The notes below the pieces were generated by a model. The model searched no databases. It saw only the letters and a list, made by a program, of their open reading frames with translations, and was not told the origin of the DNA. 64,000 bases of DNA from Mastigias papua (taxonomy: Eukaryota; Cnidaria; Scyphozoa; Rhizostomeae; Mastigiidae), in NCBI GenBank assembly GCA_964019165.1, contig OZ025276.1, forward strand, positions 6,571,840 through 6,635,839, written 5' to 3'. Position 1 is the stretch's first letter. The number at the start of each line of letters is the position of its first letter. A program made the translations under genes and the position numbers. Positions 12,128-50,937 of this stretch are shown in pieces.

Positions 12128-12445
12128 AAGTAATGAAATACAACGTCTATAAAGTAAAATTAATGTACTTACAACTAAAACAACAGTTAAACGATATAGA
12201 ACCGTGCAAAACAGGATTTGATCTAACACATGTATCAGCAATTCCCTACACAGGGTTGGTAATGCACTGCAGCTTGCTAACCTAGCCAAACCCCAACAAA
12301 TAGTTTAACTCAATATGTTCTCATGACTTGTAAACAAGATTAGTGTCTGGTGTTTTGTCTTCTCTCAGGTTATGTGCCAAGTACGACTTGTGATCTTACA
12401 GTCAGCGTCTTATATCGATTGAGGGGCCACGCGTTTTATCACTCT

Positions 12446-12637
12446 TCACAGAACTTTATTTCTTCGGCGTCTCTCTGTGTTTATGAGCTTCTGAACAACC
12501 TTGCGCTCATGTCCACCAGGATTGGGCCTATTCGTGTTTAGGCTTGCCTCACGCTTTGTTCTCCCCTTTCGGGTTGATGGCTCAACAACCTTTCGGTCAA
12601 AGTTGTAGTAATCATACTCATCAAAATATTGATCCAT
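12446..12637 (-). CDS. NUPR1: NUPR1/p8-like nuclear protein, single exon
   Basis: Small intrinsically disordered, basic nuclear protein of the NUPR1 (p8/Com1) family, which in other animals is stress-induced and binds chromatin and transcription partners. The frame codes 63 residues starting MDQYFDEYDYYNFD, an acidic-aromatic N-terminus like that of insect homologues. It continues RKGRTKREASLNTNRPNPGG and HERKVVQKL, the family's conserved bipartite basic domain, and ends RRRRN. Human NUPR1 has 82 residues. The start is the ATG at 12637; the open frame extends four codons upstream but from TTG only. There is no intron in the coding part. The gene lies antisense to its neighbours, between RPL13A and PDXK. 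The call rests on the unbroken RKGRTKRE...NRPNPGGHERK match. Confidence 0.92.
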   Translation of the reverse strand: MDQYFDEYDYYNFDRKVVEPSTRKGRTKREASLNTNRPNPGGHERKVVQKLINTERRRRNKVL

Positions 12638-12724
12638 GTCAAACAGCAAAACTTCGGGTACACTTCACTTTTCACGAATTCGAATGCTGCAGTTCACCCC
12701 GTACCGTTCCAGTTTGTCGTATTT

Positions 12725-12780
12725 GAACATATAATAACAATGGTGTTGTTTTGGAGGTGCTGTCTCTTCTTTGATTGGCT
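12725..12780 (-). promoter_or_regulatory. Possible core promoter of the NUPR1-like gene
   Basis: Reading on the minus strand there is a CCAAT box (ATTGG on plus, 12774-12778) and an AT-rich TATTATATG-like element about 40 bp further on, 90-140 bp before the ATG. Spacing is plausible for a core promoter. No ATF4-type composite element was recognised. Confidence 0.3.
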
Positions 12781-15700
12781 AGACACAAAAGCTGTATTCA
12801 TAAAAGACGAGCTTTCTTCTCGTCGATTGGATAAATCTCTCATCAAAACATCCGGCGAAAGCCTGTTGGCTGGAACAGGTGTGGACTGCACGTTTGTTAC
12901 AGGTGGGAAACGAATGGTCTAAAGCAAAAGCGCATCCAGTTAGCATGGTTGTGTTACTGTTCGGTGTCACGTTTCCTTTTTTGTTTTCTGTAGTGCCTTA
13001 GACATACCAGCTGTTGCACCATATGTTTTTTACGATTTATGTTTCACTAGGAATTGACACTAAATGATTTATTTTCCCCCAGTGAACATGAAATTGTATA
13101 GCTCTCTAGAAAGTCTGTCACACAAAGAGAAGAGCAAATATCCACAATGGGCTCTTCTTAATGGCCTATTTATCTTTGCTAACCTGTTAGAAATTTGATG
13201 GTATTTTATCAGATGTAGGTACTTTCCTTTTACCTGAAAAAAGCCCTAAACAGAAAGGGCACAACGGGGGAGACTGGGGGACATGTCACGCTAGTTTTTT
13301 CTTTTTCACTTTTTAGTGACATACACGTTCTTTTTTTTGTAAGAGACAAATAAATAAGAAGCATTAGGCACAAATCAGGCAAAAATTAAGAAACATTTAA
13401 ATAGTGTCAAAATCAATGTAAAACGTTTTTTGAAGGACAAGACTCGAAAGTTGTAATAGGAATCCCAGGAAGATCAGCGCTCTCTTTATTGAGATTAAAT
13501 TTTACTTCTAGATAATTTAATCTAGCATTGTATAGTTTTTTCATCTTAGCTGAAGGTTGCATTTCGTGTATAAACAATTCAGATAGAAAAATATAAAACA
13601 AATATAGAAAGAAAGCTTTTTGCCAGCAGACCTTCTAAAACTACACAGCATAATAACTGTACTGACCAATCCTATTGAATTGCAGCGTACTAACAAAGAT
13701 AAACTGTTGGATCTCAAAACAGGGGTGTCATGGAGGGGGGCTCAGCCCCCCTTCTTAAAATTTTGGATATTTTAGGGGGGCTCAGCCCCCCTTTAAAGAA
13801 TCCATCTTTTTCCACATATCGCATGACAAGACATGACTACAAAAGGAGTACTCTCAGTCATAGCATCTTTTCCACACTAGCCAGTAGGATTCATATTCCC
13901 TGAGGATTGGCAGCTATGAAAAGGGCATGGCCAAGAAAAGCTGCATTCATAAAGGGTGTGGTCCAAAATTTGGTCATGAATAAGCCCCCCTTCTTACGAT
14001 TTTAGGACGATACCACTGTCTCAAAAGTAGTTTGTGATACAGTCAAGGGCATTGCGAGTGAATCCTTTGGCTTGTGTGTAGCTTTCTACTCTTTGAAAAG
14101 TACCTGATTTTAACGAACGATTGATAATTGTCGCCCTAATGAGTAGTTGTGTAGCCGTATGTATTTAGCTACACTTACTTCCAGGCAGAAGTATTGACCT
14201 CGGGGGGTGGGGGGGGGGAATCTGTTGTCCTCCCGTCTCGGGCCTGGATACGGTTGATCATCACGAAATCTCTTTGGCAAAGCTATTTGCGTGCTGGATT
14301 GTGTTAAGACTTGGAATGAGATTCCATTAGAAATAGTCATACAATATTTAAATTCTAGAAAAAGTTTAGAGATTACTTGATAAGTAAGCAGCAATTCAGA
14401 AAGCAAGTTCCTTAGGAAGAACATCGTTATTTAATTGATTATATATATTTCTAGACAAGATTTCATTTGTGAAAACGTTCTGTATATATTTTGCACAGAA
14501 GTTGATTATCTTTTCCTTTCTGCTTTTGTTGTATTGCATGCTGATAGGGTTTTGCGCGTAAATACTTTGGAAAAATCAATAGAAGTGTTGCTTGAAAGAG
14601 GAGCTTGGCCTGGTTCTTGTGCGACACCTTACTGTCTGGAGTATGTTTTGCTTAGTTAAATTGTATATGCCTTTTTAAGAATTTTTATGTTGATAATGTC
14701 TTAGTTCGAAGTTTAGCGCATTATTTTCATAATCACATGACTTAAATCAAATGCTTGTATTTCCAGCTGGATCTGATAAAAACTTGATATCTCCACCGAG
14801 TATGCAAAATGTGTTTTTTAATGTATGTAGGCATTGTGATGTCAGCCACACTTGAATCATAAATGAATCAAAGGCCAGTCTTTTGGCGTGGGTCAAACTC
14901 CTTTGCTTATACTTACTTAATTGACGGACCTTGATTACACAACTTCATTTGAGTTAATGTTGAAAATCACTGACTTCATCATCACAATATGAGTTGGCAG
15001 ACGATTATATTGTTCGGAAAGTGCGTCCACTACTACTGAGAATGGAGAGCACTGATGAAACTATGCATCACAAGCACACACCAGACAAACCAACGTAAAA
15101 GGGTGGCATACCGTACAGAGGCCTTATTTACTTCACATAAAAACAAGTGATTGAAATAAAAACTCTGATCTATGAGTTTATCATTATCTACATCAGACCC
15201 AGTCAGTAAGCCACGAACACATTTTAGACCAAAAGAGGGAGATTTTTGTTTCTTCTCGAGAGAACTTGTCGCCCGCACACAGTATGATTTTTTGGACTTA
15301 GTGCTTCAAGTGCATTTATATTTTTAATAAGAACCACTATATAAGGACCCTAAATGTAGAAAAGCCAATCTATCCTAAGGAGCTTGTCGATATAAAATCA
15401 AAGACCCTATGGAAACATGCAATGTCGAATAGTTTTATGATTGTATATAATCGAAATTTGGAGACCAGGTTCTATATTTACAACTAAGGATCAAGCTATA
15501 ACTTAACTAATTCGAGCTAAAATTTTTGATTTTAAAATAAACAGAGTGTTAATCTGCTGATCACTTCATATTTTTCATTGTTAATCAGGCGAGTGAGACT
15601 ATCAATTTTATAGGGCAAATTCCTTATCACCCTCCCCAAACACACAACATGAAGTGACACCCCTGTATGTTCGATGTTGTACAACATTAGAAGTAGGAAA

Positions 15701-15892
15701 GGTGTTTCATATATATAATGCCAGTGATTTGCTAGTACAGTGGTGTTGGATCTACACATTCTTTGCATTGTTAGATTTTTCCTGCAAAGCTGTTTACCTT
15801 CCACTTGCCCGCACTGATGCCCGGCGGTAACACCAAATCGAGGTTGCACATTGACCACATTTTTTACTTGGTATACCTTGTCGTTAGTTATA
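12781..15892. other. Intergenic region before PDXK
   Basis: Apart from the hAT MITE at 13720-14018, nothing coding is convincing. A G run (14202-14218) and motifs of the form TTTATAAGAACC...TATAAGGACC (15327-15350) suggest further decayed repeats. A 130-codon minus-strand frame (15532-15924) overlaps the PDXK start and matches no family I know. Confidence 0.4.
13720..14018. mobile_element. hAT-type MITE with 8-bp target duplication
   Basis: A 299-bp non-coding element. Ends are CAGGGGTGTCATGGAGGGGG and, inward on the minus strand, CAGTGGTATCGTCCTAAAAT. The 8-bp sequence TCTCAAAA is duplicated exactly at 13712-13719 and 14019-14026. CAGNGG ends plus an 8-bp duplication are diagnostic of hAT. 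Near the left end GGGGGGCTCAGCCCCCC occurs twice as a self-complementary block, and AGCCCCCCTTCTTA occurs near both ends. Confidence 0.9.
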
Positions 15893-24891
<8,999 letters not shown>

Positions 24892-25968
24892 TTTTTCTTA
24901 GGGGTTATAGTTGAATTTGAAATGTCAGAAACTTTTAAATTTATATCATAGGTATACTGGATAGGAATTTTTGTAAAATGGTATAGCCTGAATACTTTTG
25001 CGTGAAGAATGCTAGATTGGAAATTTAGATATTTCAAAATTATGCTTACTTTTGTAAACATAAGTTAGATACCCTTTTACATGTTTTATTGTAACTATGT
25101 ATTTCATATATCTTTCAAAGAATTGAGGAAGTATTAGAATAGTTGCAAGCTTGTCTGCTGTGAGCACTACTCAGTAGCTCGATGCACATCAATAGCATTG
25201 GATTGATCTTACTTTCCACCAACCAGTAACATTCTGCTAGCAGGCTTTACTTCAAGCCTTTCATTGGATCTTTTTCTGAATCAGGCTTATTGCTATTTGC
25301 CTCTATGATAGAAGGAACAATGTTAGAAAGGGAAAAGAGACTAGCATCATATTTAGCGTTTCGGTTTATTTCCTTGCGTCTCTCGGTATCACAGAGTGGG
25401 GAAAATTTAATATACACAATCTGGAATTTTCAAATGTAGGGCTAATACAATGAACGGGACTATGTATGTCCTTGAAAACTATATTTATTGGCAGGCTGCA
25501 CATTACATTTTGGGCTTTTGATGGTGTTTCAACCTTGAGAGTACATATAAATTCCCATAAGTATTGATATGGTTTATTTGAATCCCCCATCTTCGATCCT
25601 TTATTACAGTACATGGATACGTGAAGTTGGATGTTGACGTAAGGCGCTTTTGAATTTTTCAGCCAATACTGGGATTCTATTCTTTAAAAAACTGAACATC
25701 CTCTACATTTAAGCCTTTCTTCTTGATTTTTCCTACCGATGAATGGTACTCTTTCAAATCTTTCTTCTAGAAAAACTAGGGTGCCCGACTGTTTAGTTTC
25801 TGGTAAATTTGAGTTACCTGAAACCTGACTCTTTTAATCTTACACGTCTTTTTAAGGAACCTACAATCGTTGCCAAAATTACTTGGAACACCACACATAT
25901 CTGAGATTTAAAGGCAGGCCATTGACTCAAATAGTACTGATACTAAGCGGGCCGTTTGAGTGACTTCA

Positions 25969-26103
25969 AGCCCCCTCCCCCCACCGAAAACAATGTTGGA
26001 TTCTGTAGATAAGATGTTGCTACGCGTGAAAACGATCGAATTCTACGAGATGCCAAGCGTATATCACAGTAACACAACATTGTACGGGGGAGGGGGGGAG
26101 CTA
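25969..26103. repeat. Imperfect inverted repeat with C/G-rich arms
   Basis: Left arm AGCCCCCTCCCCCCACC followed by GAAAACAATGTTG. Right arm, read on minus, AGCTCCCCCCCTCCCCCGTA followed by CAATGTTGTG. The arms are separated by ~70 bp and could form a cruciform; this is probably a small MITE, but no target duplication was found. Confidence 0.55.
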
Positions 26104-26244
26104 GGTATTGAAAAGTGTGAAAAATCTGCAATTCGTTCCAACAATTTTGGCAACGATTGTAGCTCAAGGCATAGTTCCTGATGTTCCTTGCTCTATGGAC
26201 CTCTTGCCAACGTTGTAGTAGCAATAGTTCTTTACTTTAAGTCT

Positions 26245-26360
26245 GTTTTCTTTATAAGGAACGACGTTTTAAGGAAATTTTCAAGATCGTGACTTTTCAT
26301 CATTGCAGACAATCGAGAAATAGGAATTTAGTTCCATCCAATGCAGGCAAAGTCACATGA
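26245..26360 (+). repeat. Dispersed repeat B, copy 1
   Basis: Shares TTTATAAGGAAC, TCACTGCA-like, ACAATCGAG, TAGGAA and GTTCCATCCAATGCAG in order with copies at 41636-41830 and 49640-49900. Copies are roughly 70% alike by eye. No coding capacity. Confidence 0.5.
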
Positions 26361-27105
26361 AGTCTCCGCACTTCATTTCAATGCATTGCATCATTACTAC
26401 TGTCGATTTTTGTCTTACTTCTGTATTACTGCCTTGACGCCAAATGTGCATTTGAAGAGGTCCGCAAATATGGATCTTTTAGAACTAGACCTTAGGCTAG
26501 GCTCTTTATTAAGAATCATTAATCCTTTTTATTAACTGCGCCTGTATGAGCCCTGGAAAAAGTACACAAGGAAGAAAACAATGTAAGTGTTAAGGCAGTT
26601 TTAATAAGAATGTTTCTTTGAACTATGCGAAATTAACTGTAATCTGACCAAAATGATTGGAACCAGCTTGCTAGCGCTGGGTTTTTTGCAATAAAAAACT
26701 ATTAAAAGTGGAACAGTTCGTCTGTGATTTTGTCTTTAATAGTTCAAGGTCCTTAAATTTTTGCAGAATGTTGATTGAACAAGGAAAGTAGGGTGCAGAA
26801 ACTGCAGAAGATGATGCCGTGACATCCTGCATTCGTGGAGTAGTTGCTTGTAATAAAGGTTCCATTGAACATTCATTGTTGTGAGTCTTTGTGTAAGCCT
26901 TCTTTTGAATTAGCTTGTTGCCTGGTGTTTTCAATACACGACTTATGCTTGCAGCTTCCTTTGTTTGTACGTACTTTTAGTTGAAAGCCAAACCTGCCCT
27001 TACGCACACCTTTTCTTGCCTCGCTTTCAAACTGGAGAACAATGCAAGTTTATGATTGGGTTGTGTCGTGTCCACGTTCGATAAGAGGTCTCTCACCGAA
27101 CTGAA

Positions 27106-44354
<17,249 letters not shown>

Positions 44355-44527
44355 GTAACTGTCATCTTTTGTGTTGTTCGCTTCCAAAAGACTTTTGAAT
44401 TTATTGATTTTGATCCTATCAAGCAATATATCCTTAGCAGGTCAAACATCTCGGTGAGAAAAGGAGATAAACCAAACCGTAAGGTTGCACTCTAGTGTGA
44501 TCTTAGACTCTTCATGGCGTACCAACA

Positions 44528-44620
44528 TGACCAAATACCCAAGTGGTAAGAGCCCTTTTCTCATGTGTGGAAGGTGGATGGTCCTAGGCACACCTTAGGT
44601 CGTAGTTTGAAAGCTTTCTC
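44528..44620 (+). repeat. tRNA-derived SINE fragment
   Basis: ACCCAAGTGGTAAGAGCCC resembles a box A. TAGGCACACCTTAGGTCGTA, GTTTGAAAGC resembles a decayed box B. The GGCACACCTT(A/C)GGTC segment recurs at 51385-51399, linking the two loci as one family. Confidence 0.4.
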
Positions 44621-45617
44621 GCTGTCCACTATTTTGTGGTCATTAGGCTAGTTCCTGTTAATTAGAATTTAAATCATGCAAATTTGCTAGCGTATAAAAG
44701 CAGTGTCATTTCTACATATTATATACTTGTAAAACATTTCTCACTTTATTTTGTTAGAAGGCTACTTTACTTATGTGCGATTTGATTTACTCTTGACTTG
44801 CCGTTGCCATGCATTTAGTGCCCATATACAAGGGCCCACAGAAATAGGAACCCATGAAATTAAGAACCCACAAAAATAGGAACATGTAGGCTTTTTTAGT
44901 GCATTTGCACCTTGAAGTCAGAACCTGTTTCAGGTTGATAAAATTAAGACTTCCAGATCCTTAAAGACAAGGTAAAAATCAGTACAAAAAGTTTCAGTTG
45001 TGTCTGCTTAGCACTTTATGCATTTTCAGAAATATAATTTTGATACCATTTTACAAATGAAATTTCTAACAATATGTAAAAGCCACTAGCATTCATAGCT
45101 TTCGTTTCTATAAATTTTTAATAAAAGGATCATCAAATACGAAGTTTTATACCCGGAAAGTACTCTAAATGCCTCTTGAATAACAAAGTAGCTCAGCCTA
45201 ATCATAGACAGGCTCTTGTATGTATGTATTACTGTATTAAGTCTTACATATTTAAATATAGCTACTCTTCATGTTCCTTGACATTCTGTGCTCTAAGTTT
45301 GGTTTCTATAAAGGAGCAATAGGGGATACTTACTATCTAATCTAATTCGAATTTTGGAAGTTGCAATGGATTTTCATTCCTGAAATGAAAGTTTGCCTTC
45401 TTCTTGATAAGAATTTCTTCCATCAAGTGGTGGTTGTGATTTTATTTGGAATGCAGACATTGTATTGTTATACTGCTGTTAGGTTTCAAAACCAGAAAAG
45501 GAGCATAGATTTAGAATTTTGCAATTAAAAAAAATAACAGAGTATAATACCTCTATATACTATCTCAGTAAACCATTACGAGGCAGTGCAGCTCTGTTTG
45601 TGGGCCTGGCATGTCAT

Positions 45618-45680
45618 CATAGGGTGTCAATTTGTCATAAGGTGGCAATGTATCATACATAAGGTGGCAATATATCTTCG
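45618..45680. repeat. Short tandem CATAAGGTGGCAATGTAT units
   Basis: Three imperfect consecutive copies of about 18-23 bp. Nothing else is visible around them. Confidence 0.6.
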
Positions 45681-46231
45681 ACTATCCGGCATTTCAAACG
45701 GGAGTGATTAGTAGAGAAAGAAAATAAACCGTGAAAAATTCTTCTCTACGAGCGATCATCTCGTCCATGAAATACACACAATGAAGTAATATCAAATTTG
45801 TAAGCATTGTTTTTTGAAAAGTGTAGAAATATGCCTACACACCAGTCTGCAAATGTACCTTTGGCTGGTAAGTTTACACCCCCCCCCCCCCAGCTGAAGT
45901 AGCTGTTATGAGCAGATATCTTCAAGCGGATAAAAGAACACTAACTGCAAGCTGTCAGTTTATTTTCGAAATCAATTGCTGTCATAAGGCGTGGCAATGT
46001 TTGTGTTATGCCATTGGGTTTTCCATTGTGCTAAGTTTTCTTAGGACATATAGTTAGCATCTAGAGTCCCCCCATTAGATAGCCTACACCTGTAGAATAA
46101 TTAAATTTTACAATATCTGTTATTCGCAATTGTCAAAAAGCTGGTACATGTTGAACAGGAAGAGGAGAGTACACACAATGGAGACGCTGGGTGCTTTACA
46201 ACATGTGTCTTGTAGACAGAAACCGTACACT

Positions 46232-46468
46232 CATAGCCGTAGAAAGTGTGGACTTGAGTGAGCTGCAGCCCCCAGTTGGGCTGAAGTCAATTTCATTTGG
46301 GCAGCTTCTTTACAAAGAGGACAATAGGCTTACCAGACTTAGCTCCCCCTCAATATGGCTAGACAATAAGTGAAATAGGAAGACGTTGTCTGTCCTATTG
46401 GTTATCTTATTCACACAGGCAGACAGCTTGCAGCGCCCTATATTTTTAAGCCATCTTACGTCCATGCT
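46232..46468 (+). repeat. Dispersed repeat A, copy 3
   Basis: Starts CATAGCCGTAGAAAG and contains AGCTGCAGCCCCCAGTTGGG, CTGAAGTCAATTTCATTTGG, ATATGGCTAGACAA and CAGACAGCTTGCAGC. It ends TTACGTCCATGCTCAG, imperfectly inverse to the start. The most complete uninterrupted copy. Confidence 0.7.
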
Positions 46469-48490
46469 CAGAATTGTTACTTATCTCAATTAAAGAGCTT
46501 CTTTTGAATATCAGAGCGTGATCCATTGAACTGAAGCTCGTTGCTTGAAGTAGGCCAGGTAACTTATTTCTGCCTCATTTGATGAACATCACCAAAGAAT
46601 ATTTCCGAAGAATTTTTCCGAAGATGGTTTCTTTGAAGCAATTCCAGTTAGAACGTTCATAAACTCTTTGTTTATTTTTGCACAACTAGCAAAGTTGTCA
46701 TATCGCTCAAATACTTTCATATCTACACCTTTGTATTGAAGTCCCATATCAAAAGCTGCTTTGCAGCTCTGATTTGGAAGTTTATGAGCATTTGAAGGTA
46801 TACAATGAAAAATATCTTGAGCGATATTAGTATCAGGCAAGCCGTTTTTCCCTGTTTTGTTATATGGAGTAGTAGTAAACCAGCTTTGCGCGATAGAGCT
46901 GGATCAAAATATATCATCTTGTCAGGTCGTTCATTGTATAGGTGCAAAATTTTACTTCAACAGACCCCGCTTTGTGTGCACGTATCTGTTTTTCTTGGGA
47001 ACTATTTTATAACTGTCAAGAACCTACATGCTGAAAGCCAAATTTTCTGGACACTTGCACTGCTGAAAATTTAGAGAAGGTTTTCCTTATTTAACTATTG
47101 AATGCGCCTATCACTACAAACATTTGCGTACTTTGGAACCAAATTTGCTTGAATTAAGGTTTCCATTGAAATTTTTTATATCTGTAGTGCCCTATGTTAA
47201 CACTTACAACATCTATAGCACTGCAGGTAAATTTAGGGGAGTATTTAGGAACTTTTACTACCGCAATGTGGTCAGAAGAGACCCAAAAATAAATATCTTT
47301 AGGAACTAGGCCATGAACCTGTAGGCAATCTTCGACCATATGATCATGATGTATACGCATAGAAAGGTACTAGTGTCTTAAGGCCTGATGAGTCTGGAAA
47401 TGACTAATTAGTCCAGTTTTTGATCGGCAATGCTTGCTACATTTTTCACAAATGAATGTATTACTACTTGTATCCAAGTGCCTCAAAGGCTGCTTCCTTC
47501 TTTTCCTTCTCTCTTCCTTTCTGCGTATAAGGTCTTGCTCGTATCTTCATACTCCTATAGTCACAGGCCATGAACCAGGTTCCTTATACAATAACGTGTA
47601 GACCGATATTGAATACTATGGGACCTGGGTTCTAACTTACTTGTATCAAATGACTTAGAATAAAATATCCCTTCACTAAACAATGCTAATCGCTTTCAAT
47701 CATCTCATGATTCACTTGATCTCATTTAATCTATGTTTTGATCCATCGATTTTTGTCGTATCGTTACTATTTTATAAGATTTCAACTTTGAAATGCCATG
47801 GATTCTGCCCAAGAGCCTGAATTAAGTGATCATATGATGAAAGGCTGGCGTAGTATTTGGGTTGTTTTTCTTTTAGAAAACCTGCGTGACTTGGTTTTAA
47901 AAGGGAAATTTTTCACGGTACCAGTGATTTTATTTGATAAACTTTTTCAAAAAGTGTCAGTGTACTACTGACACATACGTAATCAGGGTTGGTGCTAGAA
48001 CCGAACAATTGATGTGCCGACAGATCCAGAAAAGCTGTGACGACAAAACTGAAAATGAATTACAGATAAAATTTTATCCTACTTTATTTTGACCCAAATG
48101 CCCATTCTCTGTACGTCATTGGAAAATTGATAGAGTAGCTCAAAAGTCTTCTCCAGAGAGGTACAATTTCGATCAATACACTTGTTTGCATGTAGGTAGC
48201 GGTATCAGCCACAAGTGGGGGAATACAAAAGACTGGGGGTATGGGGAGGCGAATCCCCTAGGAAAATTTTTAGGATCACGCCCTTTGGGTTTTGGGGAAA
48301 CGTCTGCTTTCAATATAAAGATATGCCCGCTCTAGACTGAAACCTGGAGGTGAATCAATGTGGATGGGAGAAACTTCAATAGATATTGTGATATTTTCAG
48401 TAAAGGAAAATAGAATGTTACATGTTACATCTTTCAAGCTACCAAGTACCGACAGCTTTTTTGCATTGGGCTGCAAAAAACTTTTCTGCT

Positions 48491-48778
<288 letters not shown>

Positions 48779-49639
48779 CTTTTGTGTTTGAAGTAAGATC
48801 TATTGTTGCTTGAAAATTTGATTCACCATTCCTTACACAATTCTATGGGCCACAGGATAGTCTCATTATGGCCTATCGCTGAAAGGAGTTAAGAATGTAT
48901 GCTATTGTATGCCTCCTTGTAATTTTGCATATTGTAGAGTACGAGCTAGAGGTATGGAAGTAATGAAAATTTTGCATTGAAAGGTGTAAAGATATGCAGA
49001 AAAATTTGAATTATTTGTCAGAGTTAGGCACTCCCTTCTTGTGACTTCGAAAGTAAAGAGAGGAATTGAAGCAGTAAAGGAAACAGCCGAATTGGTCTTT
49101 TCATATGTTCTCTCGTTAAGAAACATTTACGGACTTGGCTTGTGGTGTTTTTTGCGTCTCCTTGTTCTAGTGTTTTCATGTGGTCGGTTTGGTAGGACCA
49201 TAAATCTGCATATCTATCTGATTTAGAGGTGCCACACTTGTTTGAATTTAGAAGCATTTTGCAATGTTTCTACTGTCTCTTTATTTGTAAAATACCTGCT
49301 TTAGTCACATGGACACAGTGCTTCAATCTCTTTATTTAATTTGAATGCGATTCGGTGCCTTTATTGAGGATCCCAAGTGGCTAGCTTTTCTACCAGACCA
49401 CAAAAGATTGTATCCATTTGAGTGGTATCTGATCACATATCGGATTTGATAACTGCTCCCTCTACGTAGCTCTTGGCGCTCTCTTTCATACAATAAATCC
49501 TTTTCGTCTTGTAACGGCAAATAAGTAAGAGAAAAATATTTTTCTTTTGTTTTGAAAAGTGTCAGAAAATCTAATCTTGTAAGTCTTGCTAGAGCTCTAA
49601 CACGGTCAGGCATCATGGCTTGCCCTTTTGTCATAGCAC

Positions 49640-49900
49640 GTTTTTTTTATAAGGAATCGCTATATGTAGAAGACCAAGTGGTATTAGGAATGTGTATTAC
49701 TGAAGACAGAATCAGTAACGATACTTTCGCGTGTTGAGAATTTTTATCACCACAGCCAATCGAGAGCTAAGGAGCTAGTTTCATTCATTGCAGTCAAATG
49801 TACAGGACTTGTGCTTAATCCATGTAGCAGTGTTTCAAAGAGAGGTTTTGGTTGAAATTTATAATATATGTAGTATTCTATTCTTTAAAAAAACTGAACA
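49640..49900 (+). repeat. Dispersed repeat B, copy 3
   Basis: Contains TTTTTTATAAGGAATCG, ACAGCCAATCGAGAGCTAAG, AGTTTCATTCATTGCAGTC and ends with ATTCTATTCTTTAAAAAAAC, the last also present at 25673-25700. Confidence 0.55.
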
Positions 49901-50725
49901 CTTATCATGTGAATGAGGCACCATATGGCCAGTTAATGTTAAGGAACTAGTAAAGAGCTTTGGTTCAAAAGGTGTGGCCGAAGGAGGTCAAGAAATACGG
50001 AACTTCGAGAAGTAGGCCCTGAGCGAGATTCGTTTTGAAAATGAGCGAGTAGCATTCTTGACCATGCTTTATTTAATCCTTTTCTGTACGAATTGAAGAA
50101 ATCATTGATATGGAATATTGGAGATGAGATTGTCATTATCATTGTTGGAGTGAATGAACATTTCTTGTTCAGAATAAATGCCTGTATGTTCATTGACATT
50201 GAAAGGTATTATAGTTTTGATTCAAAATGCTACCAACTCACAAATGAAACAACTGCTGCAACCAACAGAATTGTGACCAACAGGTCATCAAATTGTTCTA
50301 AGACAAATTTCCATAATGGCTTACCTAGAAAATAGGAAAAGGAAATATACATTATATAGCCAGTGATTCATTTAATTCTAACGTAAAGTCAACTGCAGAG
50401 GTTAAGCAAATAGGTTCTGAGATTCTCTTTAATATGTGGCTAGGTACAGACAAGCCTTTTTCCATTTCACATCTCCATATAATGAGTTACAGCAAGCATA
50501 GGGAGACTTAACAGTGAATGCCATTTAATCTACATTTGAACAACAGTCGTGTGGTACATTAAGCTTCCTTTGTTTGTTGCTCTTCAGTATCATACGAAAA
50601 GAAGTTTGATAAATTTAGGTAGCTGCTTTTATGAAATTATTTCAACAAAGCATGTTAATCATTTGCAATGTAGTTGATTTCAAACGTTTACTTGTGTCAT
50701 TTCAAACTGATTTTTCTTTTGACAG

Positions 50726-50762
50726 GAGCCAGGCGAAAACCCAGATGTCGTACTCAGTTTGA
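50726..50762 (+). other. Possible alternative last exon of HGD
   Basis: A good acceptor (TTTTTCTTTTGACAG) precedes this segment. If joined to the donor at 44350/44351 it replaces the TAA stop with Glu and adds SQAKTQMSYSV before TGA, giving 453 residues. AATACA, a variant poly(A) signal, lies at 50791-50796. No known HGD has this extension, and the intron would be 6.4 kb. Confidence 0.25.
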
Positions 50763-50937
50763 TGCAGAGTTTATTGCTTGTTTAACTACGAATACATTTT
50801 TGTTTCTGCTGGTCTTTGATATTTCCACTGCGTTGGAAAGAGTAACGATGTAGAACAACTAGTGGCCTTTAGGACAATAGCGCACAATGCAGCTTGTAAC
50901 ATCAAGAATCACTACACTAATTGTACTCATGGCTTGT

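Larger units (their letters stand above)
24892..27105. other. Intergenic region PDXK-HGD
   Basis: No gene seen. It contains an inverted repeat (25969-26103), one copy of repeat B (26245-26360) and a segment near 25673-25700 (ATTCTATTCTTTAAAAAACT) also found at 49874-49900. Confidence 0.5.

Noticed and set aside
12638..12649. Four-codon upstream extension of the NUPR1-like frame
   Set aside because: It begins with TTG, not ATG. The ATG at 12637 gives the MDQYFDEYDYYNF start expected of the family.
46589..46947. Overlapping minus-strand frames with protein-like composition
   Set aside because: Two frames would need a frameshift to join, upstream stops are frequent, and no family is recognisable.
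47385..47415. CTGATGAGTC...GAC as a hammerhead ribozyme
   Set aside because: It has the first box and a short stem, but the GAAA box after the stem is missing.
49332..49634. 100-codon minus-strand frame
   Set aside because: No recognisable domain. It borders repeat B copy 3 and has no splice partners.
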